In this document: positions 7,467-15,665 of the stretch, in pieces
Position numbering within the stretch: the first letter of the stretch is position 1
Layout: each line of letters begins with the position of its first letter
NCBI RefSeq assembly: GCF_016862915.1
Contig: NZ_BONW01000032.1
Coordinates: 1 to 64,000 of the forward strand
DNA from: Plantactinospora endophytica
GTDB lineage: Bacteria > Actinomycetota > Actinomycetes > Mycobacteriales > Micromonosporaceae
Direction: 5' to 3'
Length of the DNA stretch: 64,000 nt
Notes under the pieces: generated by a model
What the model saw: only the letters and a program-made list of their open reading frames with translations
What the model was told of the DNA's origin: nothing
The model's database searches: none
Made by a program: the position numbers and the translations under genes

Positions 7467-8864
7467 CTATTGCGCGGCGGCCCGGTCGCGGGCCTTTGCC
7501 GGATCCAGCGCCGGCCCGTCCGGGATCAACGTGACCAGGCCGGCCGGCATCCGTACCCGTTTCGCGGCGCCGTAGCCGAGGTTGCCCAGCACCTCGCCGC
7601 TGGTCACCGGGTGCCGCCGGCCCTGGTCGGTGACGACCGAGATGGCGCCACCGGTGGCACCGGGTGCGGCGGCGGCCTCCACCACCACGCCCCGACCGGG
7701 CTCCAGCACCACCAGGTCGGCTAGCGTGCCGCCCCGGGCCGACTGGGCGGTGGTCGCGGGCGGGTCGGGTACGCCGGCCATGTCGGCACCGAGCCGGATG
7801 GTCTGCACGCCACGGTCGTCCGGCACGTCGCCGCAGACCACGCCGCCCTCCGCCGCCGCGATGTCGGGAGTGGACTCCGGCGCCGCCGCGTCGTTGCCGG
7901 GCACCAGGGCGCCCTTCTTCGGTATCGCGCCGTACTGGCCCTGCGAGAGCCTGGTCTCGCGGCCCTGTTTCACGGCGTCGGTGGTCAGCAGGATGTCGGC
8001 CTGCAACTCGGTGATGTTGTAGAGGCCGTCGCGCTGGGCCACCGCGAACTGGCGACCGCCGCCCTGCCGCTCGACCAGAAAGACCTCGCCGATCTTCGCG
8101 CCGTCCACCGCCTCGGACGGCTCACCCGCGTTCGGAATCCGGATCTCACCCAGGTCTGCTCCGGCCGGCAGGGCATTGAGCAGAGCCGGTGCCACCGGCA
8201 CCCGCCGGGAGTCAATGCCCCACAACGCGTCGACCACCACGTCGGGGTTCTCGATGAGATGCCGCCGGTTGTGCCAGATCAGGAAGAGCTGGCCGTTCGG
8301 GTGCTCCGCCAGCACGCCCTGCTCGCCCAGGTCCTTACCGCCCGGCGCCGACCTGCCGATCAGCAGCGTCGACTTCGGCGCCCCGCCGGCTCCGGTCGGC
8401 GGCTCGGAGCAGATCGTCCAGCCGCCGGAGACCAGCCGGTTGCTCGGGGCCAGCGACTCCGGCAGGTCCCGGATGCCCAGCGTCACCCCGCGCGGCTGGC
8501 CCTCCAGCGACTTCCGGGACACCGACACCGTCTTCGGCGCGGGCTGGCCGACGATGAGCAGCGCAGAGGCGTAGTTGAGCACCGGATGCAGCGTGTTCTC
8601 GTAGTAGACGTACTGGGCGCCGGACTCCTTCTCGACGATCACGACCGAGGAGTCCTTCCACTTCGTCGCACCACCGCCGACGAAGACGCCGTACACCACC
8701 GAGCCACCGATGCCGATCAGCGCGATCAGCACGCTGGCCAGGGTGGCACCGGCCGCCCGCCGGAACGGCGACTGCGCGGGATCGGTCTCCCGCATCACCA
8801 GCGCACCCACCACCCGCTGGACCATGAACTGGTAGGAATGCAGCTGGTCCTGCCTCGACGGCAT
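7467..8864 (-). CDS. eccB: Type VII secretion protein EccB
   Basis: 465 residues. It begins MPSRQDQLHSYQFMVQRVV, the conserved cytoplasmic start of EccB, followed by one membrane helix at about residues 40-62 and a large extracytoplasmic domain with the repeated EccB/R1-R4 type segments (for example ALLNALPAGADL and VCGDVPDD). EccB is a core component of the inner-membrane ESX complex. The ATG has a purine-rich GAGAGGGGG stretch about 6-14 bases before it. It is divergent from eccE, 101 bp apart. Confidence 0.95.
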   Translation of the reverse strand: MPSRQDQLHSYQFMVQRVVGALVMRETDPAQSPFRRAAGATLASVLIALIGIGGSVVYGVFVGGGATKWKDSSVVIVEKESGAQYVYYENTLHPVLNYASALLIVGQPAPKTVSVSRKSLEGQPRGVTLGIRDLPESLAPSNRLVSGGWTICSEPPTGAGGAPKSTLLIGRSAPGGKDLGEQGVLAEHPNGQLFLIWHNRRHLIENPDVVVDALWGIDSRRVPVAPALLNALPAGADLGEIRIPNAGEPSEAVDGAKIGEVFLVERQGGGRQFAVAQRDGLYNITELQADILLTTDAVKQGRETRLSQGQYGAIPKKGALVPGNDAAAPESTPDIAAAEGGVVCGDVPDDRGVQTIRLGADMAGVPDPPATTAQSARGGTLADLVVLEPGRGVVVEAAAAPGATGGAISVVTDQGRRHPVTSGEVLGNLGYGAAKRVRMPAGLVTLIPDGPALDPAKARDRAAAQ

Positions 8865-8965
8865 CCGGGCCCCCTCTCCGGTTGGTCCGGCCCATACGAT
8901 AGGCCCCTGAGCGAATCGCGGGGGGCGGGCCCACGGCCGACGCCCATCCAGGGGAGGCTATCGCG
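8865..8965. promoter_or_regulatory. Divergent eccB/eccE promoter region
   Basis: A 101-bp gap between divergent genes. A TACGAT hexamer at 8895-8900 could serve as -10 for eccE, and on the minus strand TATCGT at 8901-8896 could serve eccB. Convincing -35 boxes are not seen, so these are candidates only. Confidence 0.35.
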
Positions 8966-10840
8966 GTGACGGTAACTGCGGCAGACAACCGGACCCGGCC
9001 GGCCAGCACCCCGGGCAGCCGGATCGACCGGTCACCACCGGCACCACTGCCGGCATCGTCCACTCCGACCCGGTCCGGCCTGTTCGGCGTACGGGCCGGG
9101 CAGATCGTGGCGCTCCAGGTGGCGCTGGCACTGGTGCTCGCCGCCGCGAGCCAGGGTGCGCTGCTGCTCGTCGGCGCGGTGCTGCTCGCCGCCGCCCTGG
9201 TGCTGCTGACCTGGATCCGGCTACGTCGGCGCTGGCTGTTCGAGTGGATCGCGATCGGCATGCGATACAGCTCCCGGCAGCGGACGATGCCGCAGGCCGC
9301 GCCGCCGGAGGCGTTGCTGGACCTGGTCAACCCCGGCGCCACGGTGGTGCCGGTCGACCTGGCCGGCGACGCCGCCTGCATGGTCAGCGACGCCTACGGC
9401 CTGACCGCCGTACTCGAACTCGGTGACCAGGTCGGGATGCTCGCCGACTCTCCGCAGTCGCTGCTCTCCCCGGCCGGCCTGCTGCCGGCGGCCAGCGCCG
9501 ACACCCCGCCGATGCGGGTCCAACTGGTGCTCACCGGTGCACCGGCACCGACGTTGAGCGCGGGCGGCGGCACCCCCGCGACGTCGTACCGGCAGCTCAC
9601 CGAGGGGCGGCTGCTCGGACACGAGCGGGCACTGCTGGCGGTGCGGGTGCTGCGCGCCGACGGCTGGTCCGAAGAGGACCTGCGCCGCGCGCTGTCCAGC
9701 GCCGTACGCAAGGTGCGCCGACGGCTCGCCCCGGTGCCGACCCGGGTGCTGGGCGAGCGCGCCGCGCTCGGCGTACTCGCGGAGATGGTGCACCACGACG
9801 GCGCGCAACCGGCCCGGGAGAACTGGCAGGGGGTCAGCCTGGGCGGCCTGCTCCAGACCACCTTCCGGCTGCGCCGCTGGCCGGACCTGCGCAGCGAGGC
9901 CGGGCGCCGCTTCGTGCCCCGGCTGCTGGCGCTGCCGGCGACCGCGACCACGGTCTCGGTGAGCGCCGGGCCGTGGGCGGGCGGCGGCACCGACAACATC
10001 CGGGTGGACGTGACGGTACGCCTCGCCGCCGACAGCCCGCAGACGCTCGGCACCGCCGTGCAGGCACTGCGCCGGCTGCTCTCCGCCGAGCACGCCATGG
10101 CCCGGCGGCTGGACGGCGAGCAGCTCGACGGCGTCGCCGCCACCCTGCCGCTCGGCGTGCTGGGCGCCGGCCCGACCGCCCCTGCGCCGGCCACCACCCT
10201 GCCGGCCTCCTCTGTGGACTCTCTCGACCTGCCGATCGGGTTGGCCGGGCTGATGCTCGGCGCCAACCGGCACGGCGCGGCGGTGGTCGCCCGGCTGTTC
10301 CGGGCCGAGACCACCCGGGTGGTGCTGATCGGCGGGGTACGCGCCGCGCAGCTCATCGCGCTGCGGGCGATGGCGCTCGGCGCCCGGATCGTGGTGCAGA
10401 CGGCCCGCCCGCGCGCCTGGGAGCCGTTCGTACGCGGTGCCAGCGGCCCGGGAGCGCCGATCGCGATGATCCCGCCGGGGCGGCCGGTGGGCGGCCCGCC
10501 CGGCACCCAACTGCACCCGCTGCTGGTGGTGGTCGACGTCGGCCCGGTGGCGGCCGACTCGCAGCCGGGGCCGGGCTGGCAGACCAGCCTGGTCGTACGC
10601 GACGAACTGGCCCCGGTGGACGTCGACGCCGTTTCCCGGGCGGACCTGGTGGTGTTGCAGCCGCTCCGGCCGCACGAGGCGCAGTTGGCCGGCGTGGCGC
10701 TGGGGCTCGGCGACTCGGCGGACTGGCTGACCCGGATCCGGGCCGACATGGTCGGGGTGATCAACCGGCGGGTGCTGCGCTGGGCACTGCTCTCCGCCAC
10801 CCCGATCGAGTCCCAACTGATCGGCCCGCCGGCCCGGTAA
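8966..10840 (+). CDS. eccE: Type VII secretion protein EccE
   Basis: 624 residues with a Pro/Thr-rich N-terminus, two adjacent membrane helices (about residues 46-62 and 65-84) followed by a basic WIRLRRRW stretch, then the EccE cytoplasmic domain (conserved block RYSSRQRTM, about residues 105-113) and a long C-terminal region. EccE is the peripheral component of the ESX membrane complex. The GTG start is preceded by GGGGAGG at 8951-8957. No EccC ATPase or EccD follows; the next genes are unrelated. Confidence 0.88.
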   Translation: MTVTAADNRTRPASTPGSRIDRSPPAPLPASSTPTRSGLFGVRAGQIVALQVALALVLAAASQGALLLVGAVLLAAALVLLTWIRLRRRWLFEWIAIGMRYSSRQRTMPQAAPPEALLDLVNPGATVVPVDLAGDAACMVSDAYGLTAVLELGDQVGMLADSPQSLLSPAGLLPAASADTPPMRVQLVLTGAPAPTLSAGGGTPATSYRQLTEGRLLGHERALLAVRVLRADGWSEEDLRRALSSAVRKVRRRLAPVPTRVLGERAALGVLAEMVHHDGAQPARENWQGVSLGGLLQTTFRLRRWPDLRSEAGRRFVPRLLALPATATTVSVSAGPWAGGGTDNIRVDVTVRLAADSPQTLGTAVQALRRLLSAEHAMARRLDGEQLDGVAATLPLGVLGAGPTAPAPATTLPASSVDSLDLPIGLAGLMLGANRHGAAVVARLFRAETTRVVLIGGVRAAQLIALRAMALGARIVVQTARPRAWEPFVRGASGPGAPIAMIPPGRPVGGPPGTQLHPLLVVVDVGPVAADSQPGPGWQTSLVVRDELAPVDVDAVSRADLVVLQPLRPHEAQLAGVALGLGDSADWLTRIRADMVGVINRRVLRWALLSATPIESQLIGPPAR

Positions 10841-10945
10841 CCGCCCGCTACATCCCGCCGGCCCGGTAGCCGTTCGCTCCACCCCACCGGCCCGGTAACC
10901 GTTCGCCACCGCACCGGTCCGGTAACCGTCCACCGGTCCGGTCGG
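10831..10945. repeat. About 29-bp tandem repeat at the eccE stop codon
   Basis: GGCCCGGTAA at 10831-10840 carries the eccE stop. The same GGCCCGGTA block recurs at 10860 and 10889 (period 29), then as GGTCCGGT at 10916 and 10935. The array therefore repeats the end of the gene together with its stop codon. Confidence 0.8.
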
Positions 10946-10990
10946 GCTTGACCTGGGCGGTTTTGGCATCCCGTGGCACCATCTGCGGGC

Positions 10991-11377
10991 ATGGGTTTCC
11001 TGACAGGTCTTCTCGTCCGGCTCGGCAGCACCGCGCTGGCCTTCTGGCTCGCCACGCTGCTCATCCCGGGGATCACCCTGGGCACCGACTCGATCGGCGA
11101 GGCGGTGCTCACGCTGGTGCTGGTGGCGGTCATCTTCGGGGTGGTCAACGGTGTGCTCCAGCCGATCATCAAGACCCTCGGCTGTGGGCTCTACCTGCTC
11201 ACCCTCGGCCTGATCGCGCTGGTGGTGAACGCGCTGCTGTTCCTGCTCACCAGTGCCATCGCCGGTGCGCTCGGGCTGCCGTTCGAGGTGGACGGGTTCT
11301 GGCCGGCGGCGGTGCTCGGCGCGCTCTTCGTGAGCGTGGTCACCTGGCTGCTCGGCCTGCTGCTGGACCGCGACTGA
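10991..11377 (+). CDS. Small 4-TM membrane protein of the phage-holin-like (PF04020 type) family
   Basis: 128 residues that are almost entirely hydrophobic, with four predicted helices separated by short loops (LIPGITLGT, GVVNGVLQPIIKTLGCG, GALGLPFEVDGFW). The GVVNG..QPIIK block is typical of the family named after phage holins that is widespread as chromosomal genes. The function of these chromosomal versions is not established, and there is no phage context here. The start is the ATG at 10991. Confidence 0.85.
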   Translation: MGFLTGLLVRLGSTALAFWLATLLIPGITLGTDSIGEAVLTLVLVAVIFGVVNGVLQPIIKTLGCGLYLLTLGLIALVVNALLFLLTSAIAGALGLPFEVDGFWPAAVLGALFVSVVTWLLGLLLDRD

Positions 11378-11494
11378 GCCGTCCGGCGCTGCCCCGGCTC
11401 ACCGCCACCGACCCGACCCGCGCAGGTGACGGCGGCCACCGGAAGGCCGACCACTGGGCGGGAATTGGCCCGGGTCGGTCCGGTGGTCCGGGGA

Positions 11495-11500
11495 TAGCGT
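11495..11500 (+). promoter_or_regulatory. Candidate -10 of a leaderless mRNA (GNAT gene)
   Basis: TAGCGT ends six bases before the GTG start at 11507, the spacing expected if transcription begins at the start codon. No Shine-Dalgarno sequence is present. Confidence 0.5.
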
Positions 11501-11506
11501 CGCGGC

Positions 11507-12007
11507 GTGCTGATCACGACACGGGACGACGGGTACGAACTCTGCACCGACCCCGGGCGGGTGGACGTGGACCGGGTGCACCACTGGCTCTGCACCGACG
11601 CCTACTGGGCGCTCGGCCGCCCCCGGGACGTACTGGTCCGGGCGATCGAGGGCTCGACGGTCTACGGGGTGTACGCCCCGGACGACGGCCGGCAGGTGGC
11701 CTTCGCCCGGGTGGTGACCGACGGGGCCACCTTCGGCTGGCTCTGCGACGTCTACGTCGACCGGGCCGAGCGCGGCCGAGGGCTGGCCCGTTGGTTGGTC
11801 CGCACCGTCCGGGACGAGTACGCCCGCCGGGGTGTGAAGCGCATCCTGCTGGCCACCGGGGACGCGCACGGGGTGTACGCCGCCGAGGGCTTCACCCCGC
11901 TGGCCGAGCCGAGCCAGTGGATGGAGGCGGACCTGCGGAAGCCGCCCGTGACACCGCTCACGGGAAAGGAATCTGATCCCGTTTCACCCCTTACGGTAGA
12001 GCCATGA
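11507..12007 (+). CDS. GNAT family N-acetyltransferase
   Basis: 166 residues. The acetyl-CoA-binding block reads VYVDRAERGRGLARWLV, the R/Q-x-x-G-x-G/A signature, after a beta strand and bulge (GWLCDVYV). The substrate cannot be deduced; family members acetylate amines of small molecules or protein N-termini. The GTG start is chosen because TAGCGT lies exactly six bases upstream. The stop overlaps the ATG of rarD by four bases (ATGA). Confidence 0.88.
   Translation: MLITTRDDGYELCTDPGRVDVDRVHHWLCTDAYWALGRPRDVLVRAIEGSTVYGVYAPDDGRQVAFARVVTDGATFGWLCDVYVDRAERGRGLARWLVRTVRDEYARRGVKRILLATGDAHGVYAAEGFTPLAEPSQWMEADLRKPPVTPLTGKESDPVSPLTVEP
11992..11997 (+). promoter_or_regulatory. Candidate -10 for leaderless rarD
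   Basis: TACGGT inside the last codons of the GNAT gene ends six bases before the rarD ATG. It could give rarD its own leaderless transcript in addition to read-through. Confidence 0.4.
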
Positions 12008-12939
12008 ACCAGGTACGGCGGGGATACCTCTACGGCATCGGTGCGTACACGATCTGGGGGTTCTTCCCGCTGTACATCAGGCTGCTGGAGCCGGCCGGTC
12101 CGATCGAGATCCTGGCCCACCGGGTGGTCTGGTCGGTGGTCTTCGTCGCACTGCTGCTCGGGGTGCTGCGCAACTGGGGCTTCCTGCGCGAACTGCGGCG
12201 CCACCCGGGCAGGCTGGCCGGGATCGGGCTCGCCGCCGCGCTGATCGCGGTCAACTGGGGCGCCTACATCTACGGCGTCAACTCCGAACGGGTCGTCGAG
12301 ACCGCGCTCGGCTACTTCATCAACCCGCTCGTCATCATCCTGTTCGGGGTCACCGTGCTCGGCGAGCGGCTGCGGGTCGGCCAGTGGGTGGCGCTCGGCA
12401 TCGGCGGCGTCGCGGTCGCGGTACTCACCGTCGACTACGGCCGGCTGCCCTATCTGGCGCTCGCCCTGGCGTTCAGCTTCGGCGGGTACAGCCTGGTGAA
12501 GAAGCGGCTCGGGCTGCCGGCCGCCGAGGGGATGTTCATCGAGTCGGCGGCGCTGACCCTGCCGGCGCTCGGCTATCTCGGCTGGCTGACCTGGCACGCC
12601 GAATCGAGCTTCGGGCAGGTCTCCGCCGGGCACACAATTCTGCTGATGCTGGCCGGCGCGGCGACCGCCATCCCGCTGCTGATGTTCGCCGGTGCGGCGA
12701 ACCGGCTTCCGCTGACCGCGCTGGGCACGTTGCAGTACCTGGCGCCGATCCTCCAGCTCGGCTTCGGCGTACTCGTCTTCCACGAGCCGATGCCACCGGC
12801 CCGGCTGGCCGGTTTCGCGCTGGTCTGGCTGGCGCTGGTGGTCTTCACGGTGGACGGGATCCGGAACGTACGCCGGACCCGCACCGCCGCGCTGCTCGCC
12901 GCCACCCCGGAGCCGGCGGCGGCGACCGCCGCCCGCTGA
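12004..12939 (+). CDS. rarD: RarD-like EamA-family permease
   Basis: 311 residues with about ten membrane helices in two EamA-type halves. The start GYLYGIGAYTIWGFFPLYIRLL and the block NWGAYIYGVNSERVVETALG are characteristic of RarD. RarD proteins are drug/metabolite-superfamily transporters annotated as chloramphenicol-sensitivity proteins; their natural substrate is not settled. It is coupled to the GNAT gene by an ATGA overlap and may be transcribed both with it and from its own start. Confidence 0.9.
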   Translation: MNQVRRGYLYGIGAYTIWGFFPLYIRLLEPAGPIEILAHRVVWSVVFVALLLGVLRNWGFLRELRRHPGRLAGIGLAAALIAVNWGAYIYGVNSERVVETALGYFINPLVIILFGVTVLGERLRVGQWVALGIGGVAVAVLTVDYGRLPYLALALAFSFGGYSLVKKRLGLPAAEGMFIESAALTLPALGYLGWLTWHAESSFGQVSAGHTILLMLAGAATAIPLLMFAGAANRLPLTALGTLQYLAPILQLGFGVLVFHEPMPPARLAGFALVWLALVVFTVDGIRNVRRTRTAALLAATPEPAAATAAR

Positions 12940-12970
12940 CGACGCCTCCCCGATCACCCGACCCGGCGAC

Positions 12971-13020
12971 GCGCCGTCCACCCGACCCCGGCGAGGCGCC
13001 GTCCACTCGACCCCGGCGGC
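12971..13020. repeat. 25-bp tandem duplication after rarD
   Basis: A unit starting GCGCCGTCCACCCGACCCCG at 12971 is repeated at 12996 with one or two changes. It lies in the short gap between the convergent rarD and glycosyltransferase genes. Confidence 0.7.
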
Positions 13021-13061
13021 GCGGCGCCAGGCCACCGGGACCGCTGCCGGGCTGTGGCGGT

Positions 13062-14294
13062 TCAGTGCTCGGCGGGGTGCCCGACCGGCAGTTCGAGCCC
13101 GGCCGGCAGCGGCGCGACGGGCCGGCCGGCGGCCACCGACTCGTAGAGTTTCTCCAGCAGGCGGGTCTGCTTGTGCAGGTCGAAGTGCTCGACGACGTAC
13201 CGGCGGGCCTGGCCGCCGAGCCTGGTCCGCAGCTCGTCGTCGGCGAGCAACTGCCGGATGTTGCCGGCCAGTGCCGCCCGGTCCCCCTCGGCGCCGAGCA
13301 GCCCCGTCTCGCCAGGGAGCACCGCCTCAGGAATTCCGCTGTGGTAGGTCGAGACCGTCGGCAGGCCCAGGCTGGCCGCCTCCAGGATCGTCGTCGGCAG
13401 CCCCTCGGCGTCCCCGTCCGAGGCCGTCTTCGACGGCGAGACGAAGATCTTCGACTCCGCCAGGTGCCGGGCGACCGCCGCCGGCTCCAGTGCGCCGAGG
13501 AACGTCGCGTCCAGCCCGAGGGCCGTGGCCCGCTCCCGGATCGGCCACTCCAGCGGTCCGGAGCCGACCAGCAACACCCGGGGCCGCCGGTCGCGGAGCG
13601 TACCGAGCGCCTCGACGAGGTCGTCGACACCCTTCTTCTCGACGAACCGGCCGACGAACGCCACGTCCCAGCGCTTCTGGACGTCCGGCACGACCTCCGG
13701 GATCGGTACCCCGGTGTGGTGCACCCGGATCTTCGCCGGGTGCGCGCCGGCCTCGATCGCCTTGTCCCGGATGAACCCGGAGACCGCCAGGATCAACGCG
13801 GCCCGGTCGAACACCTGGCGCAGGTTGCGCCGGTAACGGACGCCGCGCAGGCCCGGCGCGTGCGGCTGCCGCGTCACGTCGTAGCCGTGCACCGTCACCA
13901 CCAGCGGTATCCCGAGCTGTGCGGCGGTACGGCTGATCAGCCAGCCGTCGTTGCCGAAGTGCGCGTGCACCACCGCTGGCCGCAGCCCGGCCAGCAGCAG
14001 CCGCAGCCTCGGTGACTCGCCGGTCAGCCGAAGCCGCAGGAAGGCCGACCGGTCCCGCCGGCCGTCCGGATAGGCGATCACGTCGGTGTCGGCGGCCAGC
14101 GGCGAGCCGACCTTGGTGGCGCCGAGGAACCTGGGCTGCCAGCGGGGCAGCGCGGTGCCCTGGTTGCGGATGAAGGTCTCGGACCCGGCGAGCAACCCGC
14201 TACGCCAGACCACCACCGTCGGCGCCCCGTTGTTGTCCGATGCGGGATCGTGCGGTGCCGCGCCGGTGGAAGCGGGCTGGGACGGGGTGGTCAC
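13062..14294 (-). CDS. Glycosyltransferase family 4
   Basis: 410 residues with a GT-B fold. The N-terminal half has the VVVWRSGLLAGSETFIRN start and the HAHFGNDG and TVHGYDVTR blocks; the C-terminal half has VAFVGRFVEKKGVDDLVEAL, and the nucleotide-sugar motif EGLPTTILEAASLGLPTVS with the paired acidic residues of retaining GT4 enzymes. It is probably involved in an exported polysaccharide or wall glycopolymer. The start is the GTG at 14294, whose GTGA overlaps the stop of the preceding GT2 gene; the open frame runs further upstream but only as the shadow of that gene. Confidence 0.9.
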   Translation of the reverse strand: MTTPSQPASTGAAPHDPASDNNGAPTVVVWRSGLLAGSETFIRNQGTALPRWQPRFLGATKVGSPLAADTDVIAYPDGRRDRSAFLRLRLTGESPRLRLLLAGLRPAVVHAHFGNDGWLISRTAAQLGIPLVVTVHGYDVTRQPHAPGLRGVRYRRNLRQVFDRAALILAVSGFIRDKAIEAGAHPAKIRVHHTGVPIPEVVPDVQKRWDVAFVGRFVEKKGVDDLVEALGTLRDRRPRVLLVGSGPLEWPIRERATALGLDATFLGALEPAAVARHLAESKIFVSPSKTASDGDAEGLPTTILEAASLGLPTVSTYHSGIPEAVLPGETGLLGAEGDRAALAGNIRQLLADDELRTRLGGQARRYVVEHFDLHKQTRLLEKLYESVAAGRPVAPLPAGLELPVGHPAEH

Positions 14295-15349
14295 GCGCCG
14301 ATCTCGCTGGGCCGGCCGGAGTCGCCGGAAACCCGCTGGGCCGGCACGACCGGACGCCGGGCGGACGCGACGACAGGCGCGCCGGGCCGGGTCGCCGAGG
14401 CCGCCGCGCGGTTGGCGCCGGGCCGCTTCAGGATCTTGTCCCGGAGGGTACGCCGGAGCTGCGGCGGGATCGCCCAGATCTGCGCGAACGCCAGGTAGTC
14501 GAAGATCCCCGGCTGCCCGTGCCGGCGCGCCTCGCGCAGCAGGGTACGGAACGCCGCCCCGCTCCGGGTCGGTGCCGCCATCGAACTGATCACACTCATC
14601 GTCAACGCAGCGTACGCCTTGCGGGTGAGCAGCGGCCGACTCCGCTGGAGCCACTCGAACTGCTCCTCCCAGACGGTGTCGAAGGTGATCCGGGGCCGGT
14701 CCTCGTCCTGGTGCCAGACCACCAGCGGCTCGGCGGCGTAGACCAGGTCGACGTCCGCGTGGCTGAGCGCCCGGAACGTCCAGTCGAGTTCCTGGAGCCG
14801 GCGCAGGCCGACGGTGAATTGCACCCGGCGCAGCAACTCGGTCGGCGCCAGGATGGTCGAGGTCTGGATGAAGCCGTCGCCGTGGAACAGCCCGCGCCGC
14901 ACCGTCAGGTATTCGGTCAGCGGCTCGCCCACCGCCGGCAGCCGGCGCGGCATCACGAACTCGGCCCGAGGGGTGCGGTTCAGCAGCCGGCAGGCCACGA
15001 TCGGCAGCGCCACCCGGGCGCCCGCCGCGAGGTCCAACTGGACGGCGAGCTTGGTCGGCAGCCACTCGTCGTCGTCGTCCAGCAGCGCCGTCCACGGTGC
15101 CCGCGCCTCGCGTACGCCGAGGTTGCGGGCGTTCGGCGCACCACCCGACTCGGGCAGCGGCAGTACCCGCAGCCGGTCGTCGCCGATCGCCGCCAGCACC
15201 TCCCGGGTCGCGTCGTCCGGACCGTCGACCACGACGATGACCTCAAGGTCGGTCACGGTCTGCGCCAGTACGCTGCGCACCGCGCGGGTCACCAGATCCG
15301 GCCGGTTACGGGTGGGGATCACGACGCTGACGTGGGGTGCAGTGGACAT
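14291..15349 (-). CDS. Glycosyltransferase family 2
   Basis: 352 residues with a GT-A fold near residues 7-230: SVVIPTRNRPDLVTRAVRSV, the VVDGPDD segment, and a catalytic-metal block LDDDDEWLPTKL. No membrane helix is seen, so it acts at the cytoplasmic face. It is the first gene of a two-gene operon with the GT4 gene (four-base overlap) and divergent from the GT2 gene at 15666, with a possible PHO box between. The acceptor is unknown. Confidence 0.9.
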   Translation of the reverse strand: MSTAPHVSVVIPTRNRPDLVTRAVRSVLAQTVTDLEVIVVVDGPDDATREVLAAIGDDRLRVLPLPESGGAPNARNLGVREARAPWTALLDDDDEWLPTKLAVQLDLAAGARVALPIVACRLLNRTPRAEFVMPRRLPAVGEPLTEYLTVRRGLFHGDGFIQTSTILAPTELLRRVQFTVGLRRLQELDWTFRALSHADVDLVYAAEPLVVWHQDEDRPRITFDTVWEEQFEWLQRSRPLLTRKAYAALTMSVISSMAAPTRSGAAFRTLLREARRHGQPGIFDYLAFAQIWAIPPQLRRTLRDKILKRPGANRAAASATRPGAPVVASARRPVVPAQRVSGDSGRPSEIGA

Positions 15350-15665
15350 GAAGACCCGCTAACTCGTCGGGAGATCTGCCGGGGAATACCGGTGGTCGAG
15401 ACTATTTGCCCGGCGGGATGCGCAGGTTAATTCAAAGCGGAGAATGCGCGTACATTGGTGAGTCGGCAGCCGGCCGCACGGTGACGGGGCCGGCAGGCGG
15501 GGCTGGGTCGAATTGGGTGAACACGAAATGAACAAGCACGGTGGAGTGGTGGGACGGCGCGGTGACGTACACTCGCCGTCGATTCAGCCGAGGCCCGGGG
15601 AAATCGAATAGGTGAATTCGAGGAAACGGGCGGGTGAACCTGCGGACAATGGAGGGTAACGCCCG
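15350..15665. promoter_or_regulatory. Divergent promoter region of the glycosyltransferase genes
   Basis: A 316-bp gap, visibly more AT-rich than its neighbours, between divergent glycosyltransferase genes. It holds the PHO-box-like repeat at 15512-15533, a further GGTTCACCC on the minus strand near 15634, and a strong ribosome binding site (GGAGGG) before the ATG at 15666. No small gene is seen. Confidence 0.5.
15512..15533 (-). promoter_or_regulatory. PHO-box-like direct repeat (putative PhoP site)
   Basis: On the minus strand two contiguous 11-base units read GTTCATTTCGT and GTTCACCCAAT. PhoP of Streptomyces binds tandem 11-base units with a GTTCA core, so this is a plausible phosphate-response site. 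It is placed 163 bp before the minus-strand GT2 start and 133 bp before the plus-strand one. Confidence 0.4.
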
